NCBI GenBank assembly: GCA_030549495.1
Contig: JAUIRK010000376.1
Span: 310,001-374,000, forward strand
Direction: 5' to 3'
Origin: Nectonema munidae
Taxonomy: Eukaryota > Nematomorpha > Nectonematoida > Nectonematidae
DNA: 64,000 nt
Part shown: positions 1 to 12,412 of the stretch, piece by piece
Position numbering within the stretch: position 1 is the first letter of the stretch
Layout: the number at the start of each line of letters is the position of its first letter
The notes under the pieces: model-generated
What the model saw: the letters and a program-made list of their open reading frames with translations, nothing else
Told to the model about the DNA's origin: nothing
The model's database searches: none
Made by a program: the position numbers and the translations under genes

Positions 1-589
1 TTTGATTTATTCAAAACACATTTCAACTTTAAAGGAACACTAAAGTTACTTTCAAGACAAAATAAGTGCAGATCTCTGATAGAGTTTAATGCTTAGCTTA
101 TATTTTTAATTAAAGTTCTGATAAAACACTTTATTTATTACTGTTGAAGGTTCAACTTGCTTTAAAGCATCTGGCACCCTTATGATTACTTTAAGTAGAG
201 ATATAAAACTTTTAATTTAAAAACTATTTCTTTCTGTTAGAGCTAAGGTAGAAAGTATTTGACGTTTTTCATATTTTTTTAAGCATGCAACGTTGCAAAA
301 CTGATGTTTTTGGTGGAAAAAAGACACAGAGTGAAACGTTCTGAGCAGTTTCATATAAGTTATAAATGTTTTCCGTGGAGTATCGAGCTATAAGATTACG
401 CTACCGTTCTGCATTCATCGATATTTTCTGAATTGATATCACCATTTTCGCCATAAATAGTTACACCGTCCTAATTATAAAAACGCTTAAAGTTGTCCAA
501 CCAACAGTTAGAAGCTTTAAATTTTCATTGTTTATATCTTTAGCCATTTTTAAGCTTGCTCTCATAAGAGAGGCTATAGAGTGCTATTG
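1..589. other. AT-rich sequence, nothing recognised
   Basis: No coding pattern, repeat family or RNA gene is visible before the SINE that begins near 590. Confidence 0.5.
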
Positions 590-738
590 GGGGATTGAGT
601 AGGGTTGGATAGATGCTGGATTCGATAACTCAAGATCTTGGGTTCGATCCCACATCAAGCCTGCTTTCCTTATAGTTCGATACAAACGGCGCAATTGTGC
701 CTTCTCAAAGAAAACATCCCACTGTACATTTACCTTTT
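590..738 (+). mobile_element. tRNA-derived SINE, copy 1
   Basis: The head has a tRNA-like internal promoter: a degenerate A box (GGGTTGGATAGATGCTGG, near 602) and a good B box (GGTTCGATCCC, near 641). It is followed by a family-specific body containing GGCGCAATTGTGCC and ending ...GTACATTTACC. The same module recurs near 21974, 29659 (minus strand) and 63255, which establishes a dispersed family. This copy looks nearly full length. It does not fold as a functional tRNA by eye, so a SINE is preferred over a tRNA gene. Confidence 0.8.
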
Positions 739-1205
739 TCTTTACTTATTGGGATATTTTTCGAACTTGCTTTGTTGGACAAATGAGAAGCTTTATTTTC
801 AATTTTTTTCAAACGTTCTTGCACAAATCAGAGTTCACATCTTTTTCATATAAATCTGTTATTTCCTCTTTATCATTTGGCTTACTTATTTCATTTTCAA
901 TACATTCAATTTAGATACTACATTTTTAAGACTAAATTTTTGAGAAAGGCATAGATTTATGATTTCCATTTTTTCTTCTATATAAGTTAAAATTTTACAC
1001 TTAGATTTTGTAGAAGACAAAAATATAAAAATAAAGCAATGAATTATGCAATAAAAAATTAAACAAATGAATAGTTATCTTTCAAAATAGAAAGGAAATG
1101 AAAAAATATTCATTATATCATCTCAAGTTTATCAGAAAATGGTGCACATAATTTACCCCTAATGGGTTTGATGCATACAATATTTCAATATTATATAAAA
1201 TGATG

Positions 1206-1637
1206 CTGTGGCGGATTTAAAGGGGGGCGGAACCGGCCTACCCCCCCCCCCCCCCTTGCTCCCAAATTGCATTGCTAATTACTTGAATTTTTTTTTGATC
1301 TAATTCTTTTCGTAGAACTCAAATATTATGATGATTTCTGCAACTCGTTTTTTAGATTCAATCTTTCTCTAAAGTGAGAAGTCCTAAAAAGTTTTTTATG
1401 TTTCAAGCGTAGTTAAGTGTGGCACTTATTACTTTTATATTATCCAATTTTTTTTTAAGTAAATTTATTATTTAAACACATCAAGTTTTACCACATCAAT
1501 TCACTTCGCAGTTCAATGAATGAGGATCGTTTTAATGCTCTCATTCTCCTTTTTGTTTTAAAATTTTTGATAAAGCTTAGATTTATATGCCTCAAATTTG
1601 AGTTCTAGTTTAGTAAAATCCGCCCCCCTAATGCCAA
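1206..1637. mobile_element. hAT-like MITE, degenerate
   Basis: The left end reads TGGCGGATTTAAAGGGGGGC and the right end, reverse-complemented, reads TGGCATTAGGGGGGCGGA, so about 20 bp form an imperfect terminal inverted repeat. Ends of the form TGGCGGATTTA plus a G run are common in hAT-derived non-autonomous elements. A run of about 15 C lies just inside the left end. No coding content is seen. The target duplication is not clear. Confidence 0.4.
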
Positions 1638-1639
1638 TT

Positions 1640-4600
1640 TCTAGATTTTTGATATACCACTTTTATCCATAAATGATATGAAGTCTCTTATATTCCAACT
1701 CATTTTAAGAATTTTTCCTTTTGCATACTTTTTCTATGCTGTCCCTTATTTCAAAATTATTTTCGATTCGATTTCAAATAATCTATTTCAAATTGAGGTT
1801 GTCCTTTCACTCCAAAATTAAAATGTATAAATTCTATAACAAAAAGCGAGGCACTTCTAAGGTTGTTGTTTGAATTGGAGGTGTCCTCATGCCAAGGGTT
1901 TTCTGTATCCAAAAAATTTTCTTTCACCTAAACTTTTTTAACCAATAAAAAAAGTCATAGCGGCTTTAACTTTTCCAACTCGATTTCAAATTGTGAACCA
2001 TGTTAAGCTCTTTATCAGAAATTGATCACTTAACATTTTTTCTTGATTTTACTCTACCTACACACTAAAACTGACTTTGTTTGCCTTATAAAAATTTAAT
2101 GCCATTATTCATGGTTGCAGAGTTGGAGTCGAGAGTGAGTGGAGTTGAAGATTTTAGAGCGATAGGAATCGAAGTCGGCATCTAAGAAAATTTGACAGTC
2201 GGAAACAGAGTCAGGTTTTTTACGCATTTTAAAAAATGAAAAAATAAAGCGTCGTTCGCAAATGACGTCAACTTCAGGTGGGAGGGAGCGGAAATTGACA
2301 TAAGTTGACCGGAGGGAGGGAATTTAGCAAATTCTTTTTATGCTTTTTGTATATTTTTTTGAAATATTAACAAGTAAACTTTAAGCAAGGGTTTTATTTT
2401 TCTCAACTGTACCCTGTATATTTATCACTTCGTGTGCCATAAATACTATTAAGATAAAACAAAGTCAAAACACAATGTTGAGAGCATTAAATGCATTTAA
2501 TTTCGTTGCTAAGATGTTTTGTAACAGAGACATATGTTACCTAGTTTTTTAATTTTTAATATACGAAATGTCTTGGTTACGAAATGTCTTGAACTCCGAT
2601 TCACACACACACACGTATCTGAACACACATAACTTTGATAAAATCCTACATGCACTTGCACATATATTTCACAGAGATACATTTAAAAGGCAAAATGTGA
2701 AATAACTTGTTATTGTCATATAATAGCTTAACTAACATGTGGGGTATATTAAATTTTCATTTTGTAAAAATTCCATTATTAAACTCTACTTAATTACACA
2801 CATTGCTTACAAAATAGTCTCAATCACCCAACTCAATTCCATTATATTCATTTCCGCTATCATGGTATGCGTATATCGTATGATATCAAATAGCTATATA
2901 TTTGAATAAAAGACTTTATATATGTGACATATGTAGTCAATTTGATACTTTTTTTCTACTCATGCATACGACCCATCTTTGACATTGAAATTAGAGAGCA
3001 AAAAAGATTCACTAGTCTAAAAATTGGTTAATATATCAAAAAAAATTATAAAGTTCAAATTTATAGCTTTTACTACATTGACCAATTTTTTATGATCTCA
3101 ACTTTGTGCGAAGAGGCAGTTTGGCTAAGAGTTAACGATAGAGATGAGACGGGTAAAAATGCCCTAAGCAGGTTGACATCATTTGCAAACGGCCCCTAAA
3201 TTTACTTTTTGGATCATATGGGGATTGGCTCATCTTTTAATCCGAGTAGTCAGATTTTTTAAACTCTTTAGAGTCAAAGTCCTATTTTTGTGAAGAAGAA
3301 GATGAAGAGAGAGTTTTTACAAGCAATTTAAAAAAAATGAGTATAATATGCACAATGGATGTTCCAACGTCACTTTGGAACAATACTAGGTAAATGATGT
3401 AAATACATCATACAGATATAGAAAAAGAACACTAAATCATCAAATGAGTAAAATAAAATCTTAAACATGCTCATTTCGTATTCTTATTTATAATTCAGGA
3501 TAACATCTTCAAACTCTTGCATAAAAGAATCAATTTCACATTTATCACCAGAAGATTTTCGATATATGTATATTGTTAACAAACAGTATTTTAGATTAGG
3601 ATAAATAAACTCCTATGGTAAAAACTTCAAAATACTTACTGTTCACATGTATGTCACACACAATATATTTAAAGTTTAAGCTAGACCCGAACGGGAACTC
3701 AATGATGGAGGTTGACAAACTAAACTGTAGCTTGCAATGTTAAAAGTCTTGACAATATTTTTTTTGTGTTGGTATCTAAATTCACAGTCTGATATTTTTT
3801 CACGGACTTTGCAACACTTGTTTTTCTATTATGCATATAGAAACTTGGAGTAAGAGATGCCTAACATCTGGTAAAAAAGGAATGATAATTTTTTTTTAAA
3901 AAAATTTAGAGATAGGTGGATCGCATCATTCTCAACAAATTCCTTAGCTTTATTGCACCAAGTGATATATTTATGATATCACCAATTTCAATAGAAATGA
4001 CATGAGCATGAATTTGCGTCTAAATTTTTGCTATATCATATTTCCCAATCTGTATACTCGAGATATCGGATGCAAATCCTTTTATATGTCAAATTTATAA
4101 TTTTTTAATTAATAACTACTTTTAAGTATGTTATAGCTTTAAGGTTTTTCAATGCGATATACATACATAAGCCACGTAGGATAGTTTTGTGGGTAACAGC
4201 ACTCTACCCTAATTACTAACTATACTAATTAGCTATACGATTAAAATTTAATTTGTCTTTTTCTTTCAATAAATTCATCATTTTTTCTATTAAGGTTAAA
4301 ATTCTATTTATCTTGCTCTTTCATCTTTCCTAAAATTGATGTTTTTTTTGCTTAGATCAGGCTTTGCAAAACTTTTCTAACCTTATTTATTTCAAGTTTC
4401 TTTGCTTTCATTCCTCAGTTGTTTTAAAAAATGATAGTAAAAAGGAAGAAATTTTCAAACGAAAAAATTACAAATGAAATATTGTATGAGATAGTTTTTA
4501 TATTTTTTTTTTGCTTACTAATTTCTCCAATTCTTGACTGCATTGATTTATTCATGGCAAACACTTTTCTTTCTTTGTTCATAGTTTCAATATAAACATG

Positions 4601-5729
4601 TGTGTGAAAGGAAAAAGTTTACAATTTAGGTTTTATATAGCAAAAATTGTTGGATTCAATAGCACTAATATAAATATTGTTAAAGAAAAAACATATTCTT
4701 AAGTTTGGAATCAAGCTATTTTTGCCAATATTCCAGAGTATATGTTCAAGCAATAGATAAGTAAAATAAGTTTAGAATTACTTAAGTAAGTTTGGAGTCA
4801 GATGTTTTGCAATAGTGATTTCTTTTTTAATGCTTGAAGTTAGATTTTGTGAGTTATTTTAGGATTTAATTTAGTCATCTGTGTAAGTTTTAGTTCATTA
4901 GCTCTTAGTTAAGATGTTTATGTAACAAAACAAATGAAAATTTTTCAATCTTCCTCATTGAATTACACTTCTGGTATAAAATATTTACATTGGAAGAAAA
5001 TTTTCTTCGGCACTGGATATAGTATGGCAAACTTATGACCATTCATTTTCTAGTTTCAAGGTATAGAAAATAAAATAATTAGGATTCATAAAAATGTTCT
5101 GAAGTTTTAATTAATCAAAAAATATGTTTATTTTAAAAATATAAAGACGACTAGAATTTAATTAAATAAACAAATTTCTTTAGTAAAGATTTACTCCAAT
5201 TGATAGAAACATTATTAATTATATCATTAAAAGAGAAAATTATTTTACCGATTTGAATAAAATGTATAAACGCATTGAATTATCCGCATATGATCCATTG
5301 ATATACAGTATCCATTATGTATGGAATATGATGGGATAAAAATACCATCAGGATCTCACAGGAAAAGATTGATTTATTAAATGGGATGATAAAAATGAAT
5401 CTGAACACAAATTAGCCATAGTTAAACACAGACCTCGAATAGAGTTAGAGTTACAAAATATTTTTAGAATTAAACTGAGCTTTATTTAACCTTCGCACAT
5501 CGAAATGTAGAGTTTTACTTCACATCGACTATAATTGCTCAAATTGGAGCAATATTTTACCTAAAAATATATATCAAAATAACATATTGATTTTATGTCA
5601 GTAACAAGTTATAAAATTTAAACATTGCTTAAATAATTACGCTTTTCAAAATTGCAAAATAAGAAAATTTTATTATCACAGGTTTAGGATTAACGCCATC
5701 TAGATAGAAGTTTCATTTTATCCTTTTTT
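1640..5729. other. AT-rich sequence, nothing recognised
   Basis: There are no convincing exons. Minor items are a short CA microsatellite near 2584-2596 and a purine-rich patch (GGAGTCG-like repeats and GGAGGGAGG) near 2120-2320. Nothing here supports a gene call. Confidence 0.4.
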
Positions 5730-5730
5730 T

Positions 5731-5935
5731 TCATGAAATTATACACGCTATACGAATATATATATTTTAATCATTTTTGTTGGGAAAACCTTTTTAAGTT
5801 AAAATTATTGTTTTGTTCTCATGCTTTCTCAATTTTTTGTTTATTTTAAAATAACGAAAAATTTTTTGGCGTTAAGTCACCTATCAAAGCAAATTTACTG
5901 AGCTGTTATATGTTTTGACTAACTCTAAGAGTCGG
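5731..5935 (+). repeat. Dispersed ~200-bp repeat, copy 1
   Basis: This segment (TTTCATGAAATTATACACGC ... CACCTATCAAAGC ... GTTTTGACTAA) matches, in inverted orientation, 26765-26957. Flanking sequence does not match, so a discrete ~200-bp repeat is implied. There are no terminal repeats or coding pattern to classify it; it may be a fragment of a larger element. Confidence 0.65.
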
Positions 5936-7500
5936 CTTATTAAATAAATCAATACGATGTTTAAAAAGTAAAGGTGAAGGTGAAATATATTTGGAAGCTT
6001 TTTTTTTGACATTTATTTAACAGCTTTGCCAGATTTTCATAAAAGAATAAATGAAACCATGGGATTAGCAATCAAAGTATTTAGTGGCTTCCCCCAGGAG
6101 AATAATTGATTCTTTTTGGATAAAAGGAGAAGACGCTCTGCGCTCTAAGGAATAAGAAATAGCACGTTTTAAAGTCTTTTTCCTTTATTTTTGTTTTTTT
6201 CTATCCTAAGCTCGTTGTCCCCTTTTCTATACTGTTATCATAGCTTTTCTTTATTTCCCTTCCCCCATATCCCTTCGCTATATTCAATTTTTTTCTTAAA
6301 TTTTGATTTTTTTAATCACACTCTTTTAAAGTTCTTACTTCAAACCAATATGCAATGAACTGTCACTAAAAATTTCTCCTCTCAGAAGAGCATCTCGTAA
6401 AATGAGAGCTTCAATCCTACCCACACTAAGTTTATTTACAAGTCTTAAATCCTTATAGAAATGCCATATGACAACCTATTTTTGGATTTTCTTAAATTTG
6501 CCTTTCCTGTCCAATATCCCTAATTTTTATAAAATTCATCCTATTTTAAGCTATAATTCCACGACACAAATCCATTTCGAATAACGTCCACAGATTCACT
6601 CTAGCGCTGATTTTCACTATACAAATCATTTCCTCAATTTGCATAATATTTGAAAAGTGTTCAATCAAAACATTAGTGCTAGTATTAGAGTTAGTGTTAG
6701 GGTTAAGGTTAGATTTATTGTTACGCTATATATATTTTTTAACATTCTTGACACAAAATTTCTTATTTGCAGGCATTAAATTGTGATGCATTGATTGACA
6801 TCTCAACCATTAGTTTGATTTGTTGCTGATAATCAAGAGTTTTGATTGTGAAGCGTTACGAATATATGAGCATCATCTCTTTGTGATTGACACTTTTTTC
6901 ATTTGTGATGAGTGATGACGAAACCTTACGAATCTTAGGCCGCGTTGCGAACTGTCAAAACAAAAGAAGCTTGTTTTGAATAAAAATATCGTTGGAAAGT
7001 AGTATTGCAAGAAAAAATTTAGTTTAAAATCAATATTATGTTGCTAATCTTCCTAAACTTAACTATAGGAGATCCAGGTTATAAATGCAAATATTTATAT
7101 GCTATTACACTGCCCATTGTTGCAATAACTTCAGAAGGCAATTGATATTCATAACTATTTTACCTCTAATTTTCGAATCACACTTATAATTATATAATCA
7201 ATATATTTTAAGTATTTAAATCCATTTGATCTCCTTCCTTATTTAAGATCTTTTCTATTGATTTTGATCTCCTTCCGTTAATGGTATTGATTTGAATAAA
7301 CAAGTTTTCCACTTCGGCATTTAAATATGGTAAATAGATTACTTTTTAAACTAGTTAAAAAGATTTTTCGTTAACAGCATGTTCAATTTTATGAATTGTC
7401 CCATATTTTCAAGTCTCTGTTTTTCTTCCCATTCAACTATATGAAGTTTTTTCCACTGAAAATCTGATTTTGTTCAAACATTCTCAGTTGAATATTTTAA
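5936..7500. other. AT-rich sequence, nothing recognised
   Basis: No gene was found. Near 6680-6713 there is a degenerate TTAGGG-like run (TTAGTGTTAGGGTTAAGG) that is too short and irregular to be an interstitial telomere array. Confidence 0.4.
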
Positions 7501-7590
7501 TGGCAAGGCGTAATTGAACGTTATGTGTCGAACTATGAACAAAGAAGACTTGATCCTAAATCGAACTCAACACTTTGTGGTATGGAAGTC
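7501..7590 (-). mobile_element. Possible decayed SINE copy
   Basis: On the minus strand, words such as TTCGATTTAGGATCAAGTC and TTCATAGTTCGACA are arranged like the B box and body of the tRNA-derived SINE. Similarity is weak and the ends cannot be placed. Confidence 0.3.
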
Positions 7591-8213
7591 AAGTATGTAA
7601 GCTAATGCTGAAAATTACGCTTAAATTATAGATTAAAACTTTTCAAATACAGAAAAACTTGAACGCTTTTTTTCTATACAAATATTGTTATATCAGACAA
7701 AAAACAAAAAAAATCGATAAAAAATCTATGTTGGTTAGAATAAAATAAAAATTGAGGATTTAGCAACATTTTCACTGAATTTGCGACCAGGATCAAGAGT
7801 TTTGTGATTAATACATCGTACAAGCATGCTGCTGATGAGTGCTGAAGAAGTTTTATGAACAAGTACGCTTTATACAGTTGTGCTTGAAGCAGAAGAAGGG
7901 TTAATTAATGTTAATAAATGTTAATTAATTAAAAGAGTTTTCAATTAATGAGGAATTAATAAAAATGAGTAGTGCCAAGAATCTTTGAAATTATAAAGAG
8001 TTCATTCATCTTTCAAATAAATCATTTAAGTTAACCAAATAATCCCGTTGCATGAATTTTATTCTTTGAAATTTATTTATCTTTTAAAATGATAATGTAA
8101 ATTTAAATAAGCGTTGAAACTAATTTCCTTAAGAGGATTACTTTGTTAATATATTTTGAAGGTTTTAAAATGGTTTGCTAATCGCCATCTTATTTCTAAT
8201 TACTATTTCTGTA

Positions 8214-8835
8214 ATGAATGCACCATTCACTCTTCAAATACTAAGAAAAGACTCTAAAGTTCTCTGCAATAATCTACAAAAAACAGTTAGATTCAATTCC
8301 TTTCTTGAATTTTGTTTTTTACTTATGGTTGGACAACAAATAATTCCTTGGAAGTAATTTTGTTTAAAAGCAAACATTCAATCATCAAGTTCGCATACAG
8401 GAGTAGATTGCGCTGATTTGTGCAGAAATGTTTGCAAAAAATTTCCCAGGCGCTATCTTCAAAGCATTCCCGGTTTTGATGAAGAAGGCAATCAAATTAT
8501 TGCAGAAATGGATGAGTGGAAGTTTTTGCACTGGAAATATCATAGAGGATATAAAAAAGGAGACTGGCTTTTTGGAGGTATCGAAAGAGTTTCTGAAAAA
8601 TCATTTTTGTTTGAAGTACCAAAAGGAAATCAAAGTACTCTAAATGACAGCATCTCAACATTTGTCTTACCGGGAACAATAATTGTAAGTGAGCGATATT
8701 CTTCCTACAACAACATTAAGACTAATCAATGGAAAGTCATAAACCAAAAAAATTTGTTAATTCTAAAATTCATACTCAAAACATTGAAAATTTATCATTG
8801 AGGTCAATTTGGAAAATCAGATAAACTATTCACTT
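8214..8835 (+). mobile_element. Merlin DNA transposon transposase relic (IS1016/ISXO2-like)
   Basis: The core (8403-8745) reads DCADLCRNVCKK ... EMDEWKFLHWKYHRGYKKG-DWLFGGIERVSEKSFLFEV ... PGTIIVSERYSSYNN. This matches the Merlin/ISXO2-like pattern (E-I-D-E-S-x-F ... GxWVFGGIER ... PGTxIxSDxWxxY). An N-terminal part near 8214-8310 (RKDSKVLCNN, QKTVRFNSFLEF) resembles the Cys-containing lead-in of the family. The reading then shifts by one base in an A homopolymer (8746-8752): FVNSKIHTQNIENLSLRSIW continues in the next frame and matches the FVxxxxxxHTQxIExxW block. The second catalytic Asp (S-D-x-W) is Glu here, and with stops between the N-terminal part and the core the copy is dead. Terminal repeats were not found. 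The family assignment is firm; the element limits are not. Confidence 0.75.
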
Positions 8836-8869
8836 CTAATTTAAAAAAGCCTAAAATATTTGAAAGAGT

Positions 8870-9979
8870 CAAAATATGATCTAATATATACAAAATTTGG
8901 AAAATTTTAAGTTTTAGCTTTGTCAGTGATATTTCGCGTCGCGCTCCCTTATCTACAAATGTTGTCAGTTGAGTGAAATATGGTGTATCACTTTTGAAAA
9001 AAGACATCGATCATGAGGTTTATTCAAAAAATCGAATTAGACTTTTATTCTACCTTTTTGAGTGCACAACTTATTAAAACTTAATATAAAAAGCGAGCTT
9101 TTTAAAGGCTTTATCTACATCAAAGTTGGGAGAACTTTAGTGTAGTGTGGGAAAAATTTTAAAAATCAAGATGCTGGAGGATCACAAATGCCTTGAACTC
9201 TTGAACCCGTATAAATCGTGTTTATAACAACCAAAGTAAATCAATCATAAAGCTTCACATTCGTTACAAAATTAGAGATGTTTTCTAGTTAGAGAGGATA
9301 TGACCTGTGCTTTTTTGTGTTTAATGAGGTATACATTCATTTCGGTTTTATTTGTTTGTAGGATTATTTGGACAATTTTCTCTAAAGTATTGTAGAAAGG
9401 AAAGAAGTTAAGCGCGATCTAACTTTTAGTAGTAAAACTTCAAAATTAAAAAAAAAAATTAAAAAAAATTAAAAAATTTAAAAGATTAAACTTCCTTTAA
9501 TAGATAAATAATTGATTTTTTTTCTAACTATAGGATTATCTTTTTTCTTTTATATAAATTTTTTACTTTAAAAAGTCTGTCGGTCAATTTTTAACTTCCC
9601 TAATGATGTTGATGTTGCTGACAAGGTTGCTGATGAGGTGGATGATTATTTAATATAAATACTAACATTAACGTCATTACTTCACAAAATATCAATATTT
9701 TATAAAAATTATAAGGCTTGCAAAATGGACTGTTATATAAATTTATTCTGACAAAGAAAATCCAAAAATATATAAAATAACAGAAAATTATGGAATGTAC
9801 ACCATTTATGTTAACATGTTAGTTTTCTTTGGCCAAGTGATTGAATAGTTGATCAACCACCCACTAACATTATTATTTTTAATTGCTCTGTTAAAAATTT
9901 TATACTCTAAAAGCCCATGTTAAAACACATAGGAGATTATATGAACCCATGAATAATAATTTAGAATTGTCTTCATTCT
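8870..9979. other. AT-rich sequence, nothing recognised
   Basis: This is intergenic sequence between the Merlin relic and the 3' end of the first Gly-rich peptide gene. No AATAAA is evident close behind the stop at 9980 on the minus strand, so the 3' end of that gene is not defined. Confidence 0.4.
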
Positions 9980-12412
9980 TCATCCACGTCTTCCTCCACC
10001 TCCGCCCCTTCCACCACCACGCCCTCTTCCTCCACCATGTTTTCCGTAACTTCTGGCATTGAAGCTATCTAGATCTCTGTCATATCTTCCAATGAGGACT
10101 TCTGGTTCACTTTCAGCCACAGCTGGACTTACAGCTGGACTCACAGCTGGTCTTGCAGCTGGACTTACAGCTGGTCTTACAGCTGGATCTTGACTTTTCA
10201 CACTTGATATGAGTAACTTAAAATGCAGAAGAAACGAAATAAAAAAAGATGTCAAAAATAAAGTCAACAAAGTATTCGTAATTTGGAAGTTAAAACTTTA
10301 AATATATACCGAGATAAAATAAGGAGCAGATCATGAAGAAAATTTTGCTCCCCGAGATTTTATTACATTTTTTTCTAAAATTATTTTCTGTGAATATTCA
10401 ATATAGGAAAGTAGTGAAAATGGATGCCTATCTAGATTATCTTATCCATATTACACAAGAAATATTTGTTCATCTCAACTTACTCATCTGAAGAAGTACA
10501 ACTCTTTTTTTAGAAAATCATACTAAATTCTTAATCACCAAATTTGTTATGAAAGTTCAAACTATTTTCTCCAAATTTTATAAAATAAGAAATTATGAAA
10601 ATAGATCAATTAAGTGGACAAGGGATAAAGAGAGATACTGAAATGGAAGAATGATGATGGATAAATGTAATAATAAAAGAGCAGAATTCTGTCCAAATTC
10701 TTAGTATTACCATTTTCTGAATGTTTAAAATAGAATTTAATATTTTTTAATTCTATATATTATAAAAACATAATTATTACAAATTTGTCTTATATTCTCA
10801 TAACCATTTTATTTCCAGAAATTTGTATATCAGCAAACATTTATTAAGACACTAGAATATTCTGTTCAAATTTGATCGTTAGTACTATCCCGAAGTTATC
10901 AAATCCTTCAAATAATGTTTAGGAGGCATCATTTAGTTCCTGATTAAGAACATATTAAAAAATATATTATGGGAACTATTTTCCTAGGTTACCTAAAAAA
11001 TAGCATTTCGCTATTGCACTACTTCTAACTAAACACGCCACTGGATATAATACATAGAATGTTTTTTAGAAGCACCCAATTCTTTTAAGCAAAAATTCAT
11101 AGAAAAAACTATACATTTTATTTTACTTTATTTTTTCGGATGTTGAATCTGTGCATCAGATGAAATTATTGTAAATTAAATTCTCACTCACATTACTTCC
11201 TTATTTTTTCTTTTTTTGCCAATAAATGCAACTAAAAATTTTTTTTAAAACTAATAAACACAAAAGGAAAAAGAAAAAGAGAAAGGCAAAAAATGAGATG
11301 GGGAGATGATTTTGGAAGAAAGTATGAAAACATTTGGGTTGGAAGAAAGCGATACTACAGAGAGAAAGCTTTGGAAAGAACGGATCAAGGCCATCGACCA
11401 CCAATAAGGGGATAAGATGAAGAAGAAGAAGAAGAAGAAGAAGAAAAAGACAGAAAAGTGTACATATTTCGTCCAAATCGTACTGAAAACAAAAAGTGGT
11501 TGCAGTAACTACTTTAATTGATTAATGCAAAAATAAATGCGACATTACTATTCCGGGTAATTAAAATACTGGTAATTTTAGTAAGCTCACTTTCAGCGAT
11601 GTAAAACATCGGACTGAAAGATTAAACGAAAGGTGTTAAGTTCTTTATATCATACAGAAAAATGTTGTAAATATTTATTTATTCAAAAAAATTGACTAAA
11701 AGCTCTCAATTTACAAATATTGATAAGTAATATAACTATAAAAAAGGATAGAACTTAATTTTACCACTTTGAATTGAGATCTAAAGTTGTGAAATGGCCA
11801 CTTTTTACTTTCAGTGTCACCGAAAAATGCGATGATATGAAAAAATTGGTTTATCTGAAAGGTATGAGACATTTTTTTTTATAATTTTATGCTCTTGAAT
11901 ATAAGATGCAGCATGAAGGATTGATATTTTACGAAAAAACAGCTTTCAAATAAATATATATAATCAATCTATTAAAAAACGACTCCAGCTAGCCTTTGTG
12001 GGTTCTTCCTAGTACTTTCAAATTGTAGCATATTTTATTTTTTCCCTCTCTTTACATTAATACATATGGTACACAATTATTTTGATAGAATAGAAAAATG
12101 ACGGCAAATTAATCTTTCTAATGATAAATTTAGAATGTTAAAATCAAAAACTAGTTTTTGGTTGTAACTAGTTTTTGGTTTTTGGATTTTCCAATATAGG
12201 CGAATTTAGAAACGTTGAGATAAAAGTATATACTTGAGTGTATAAACAAAGGTAAACTGTGTTCCTGCTCAATTTTTTGAAATGGATATTAAATTTGTTA
12301 TGAGTATCGATTTATGATTTGTGAAATACTCAAAATTGACGTAATGCCATTTTAATTGATAAAAAATTCTTACCACTGTTGTTAGGAGAAGAATTGTGAA
12401 TAGTATTTTCAT
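9980..12412 (-). CDS. Secreted Pro/Ala- and Gly-rich peptide gene, two coding exons
   Basis: Coding exon 1 is 12374-12412 (39 nt, MKILFTILLLTTV) and is followed by a GTAAG donor. Coding exon 2 is 9980-10216, preceded on the minus strand by a pyrimidine-rich acceptor (TTTCTTCTGCATTTTAAG). Joined in phase 0 they give 91 residues: a textbook signal peptide (MKILFTILLLTTVLLISSVK, cleavage likely near SVKSQ), a P-A-V-S/R repeat spacer of about 25 residues, an acidic/Arg segment (ESEPEVLIGRYDRDLDSFNA), and a basic Gly-rich tail (HGGGRGRGGG...GRRG). The product would be exported. Gly-rich secreted peptides of arthropods are often antimicrobial or cuticular, but function here is inference. Exon 2 is open upstream to 10270, but that reading would replace the good signal peptide with intron sequence. 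A further 5' exon is possible, since TTTTTTTATACATAG precedes the ATG. The ~2.16-kb intron holds only AT-rich sequence and a GAA run. Confidence 0.7.

Noticed and set aside
590-665. Functional tRNA gene
   Set aside because: Only the A and B boxes are convincing; no acceptor stem or cloverleaf can be drawn, and the module is dispersed with a SINE body.
6680-6713. Interstitial telomere-like TTAGGG run
   Set aside because: Only one or two true TTAGGG units, the rest irregular.
10217-10270. Start of the first Gly-rich gene at 10270
   Set aside because: Using it would read through a good splice acceptor; the exon at 12374-12412 gives a far better signal peptide in phase.
11201-11476. Leu/Phe-rich 91-codon minus-strand reading
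   Set aside because: It derives from a GAA repeat and AT-rich sequence inside the intron of the first Gly-rich gene, with no domain.
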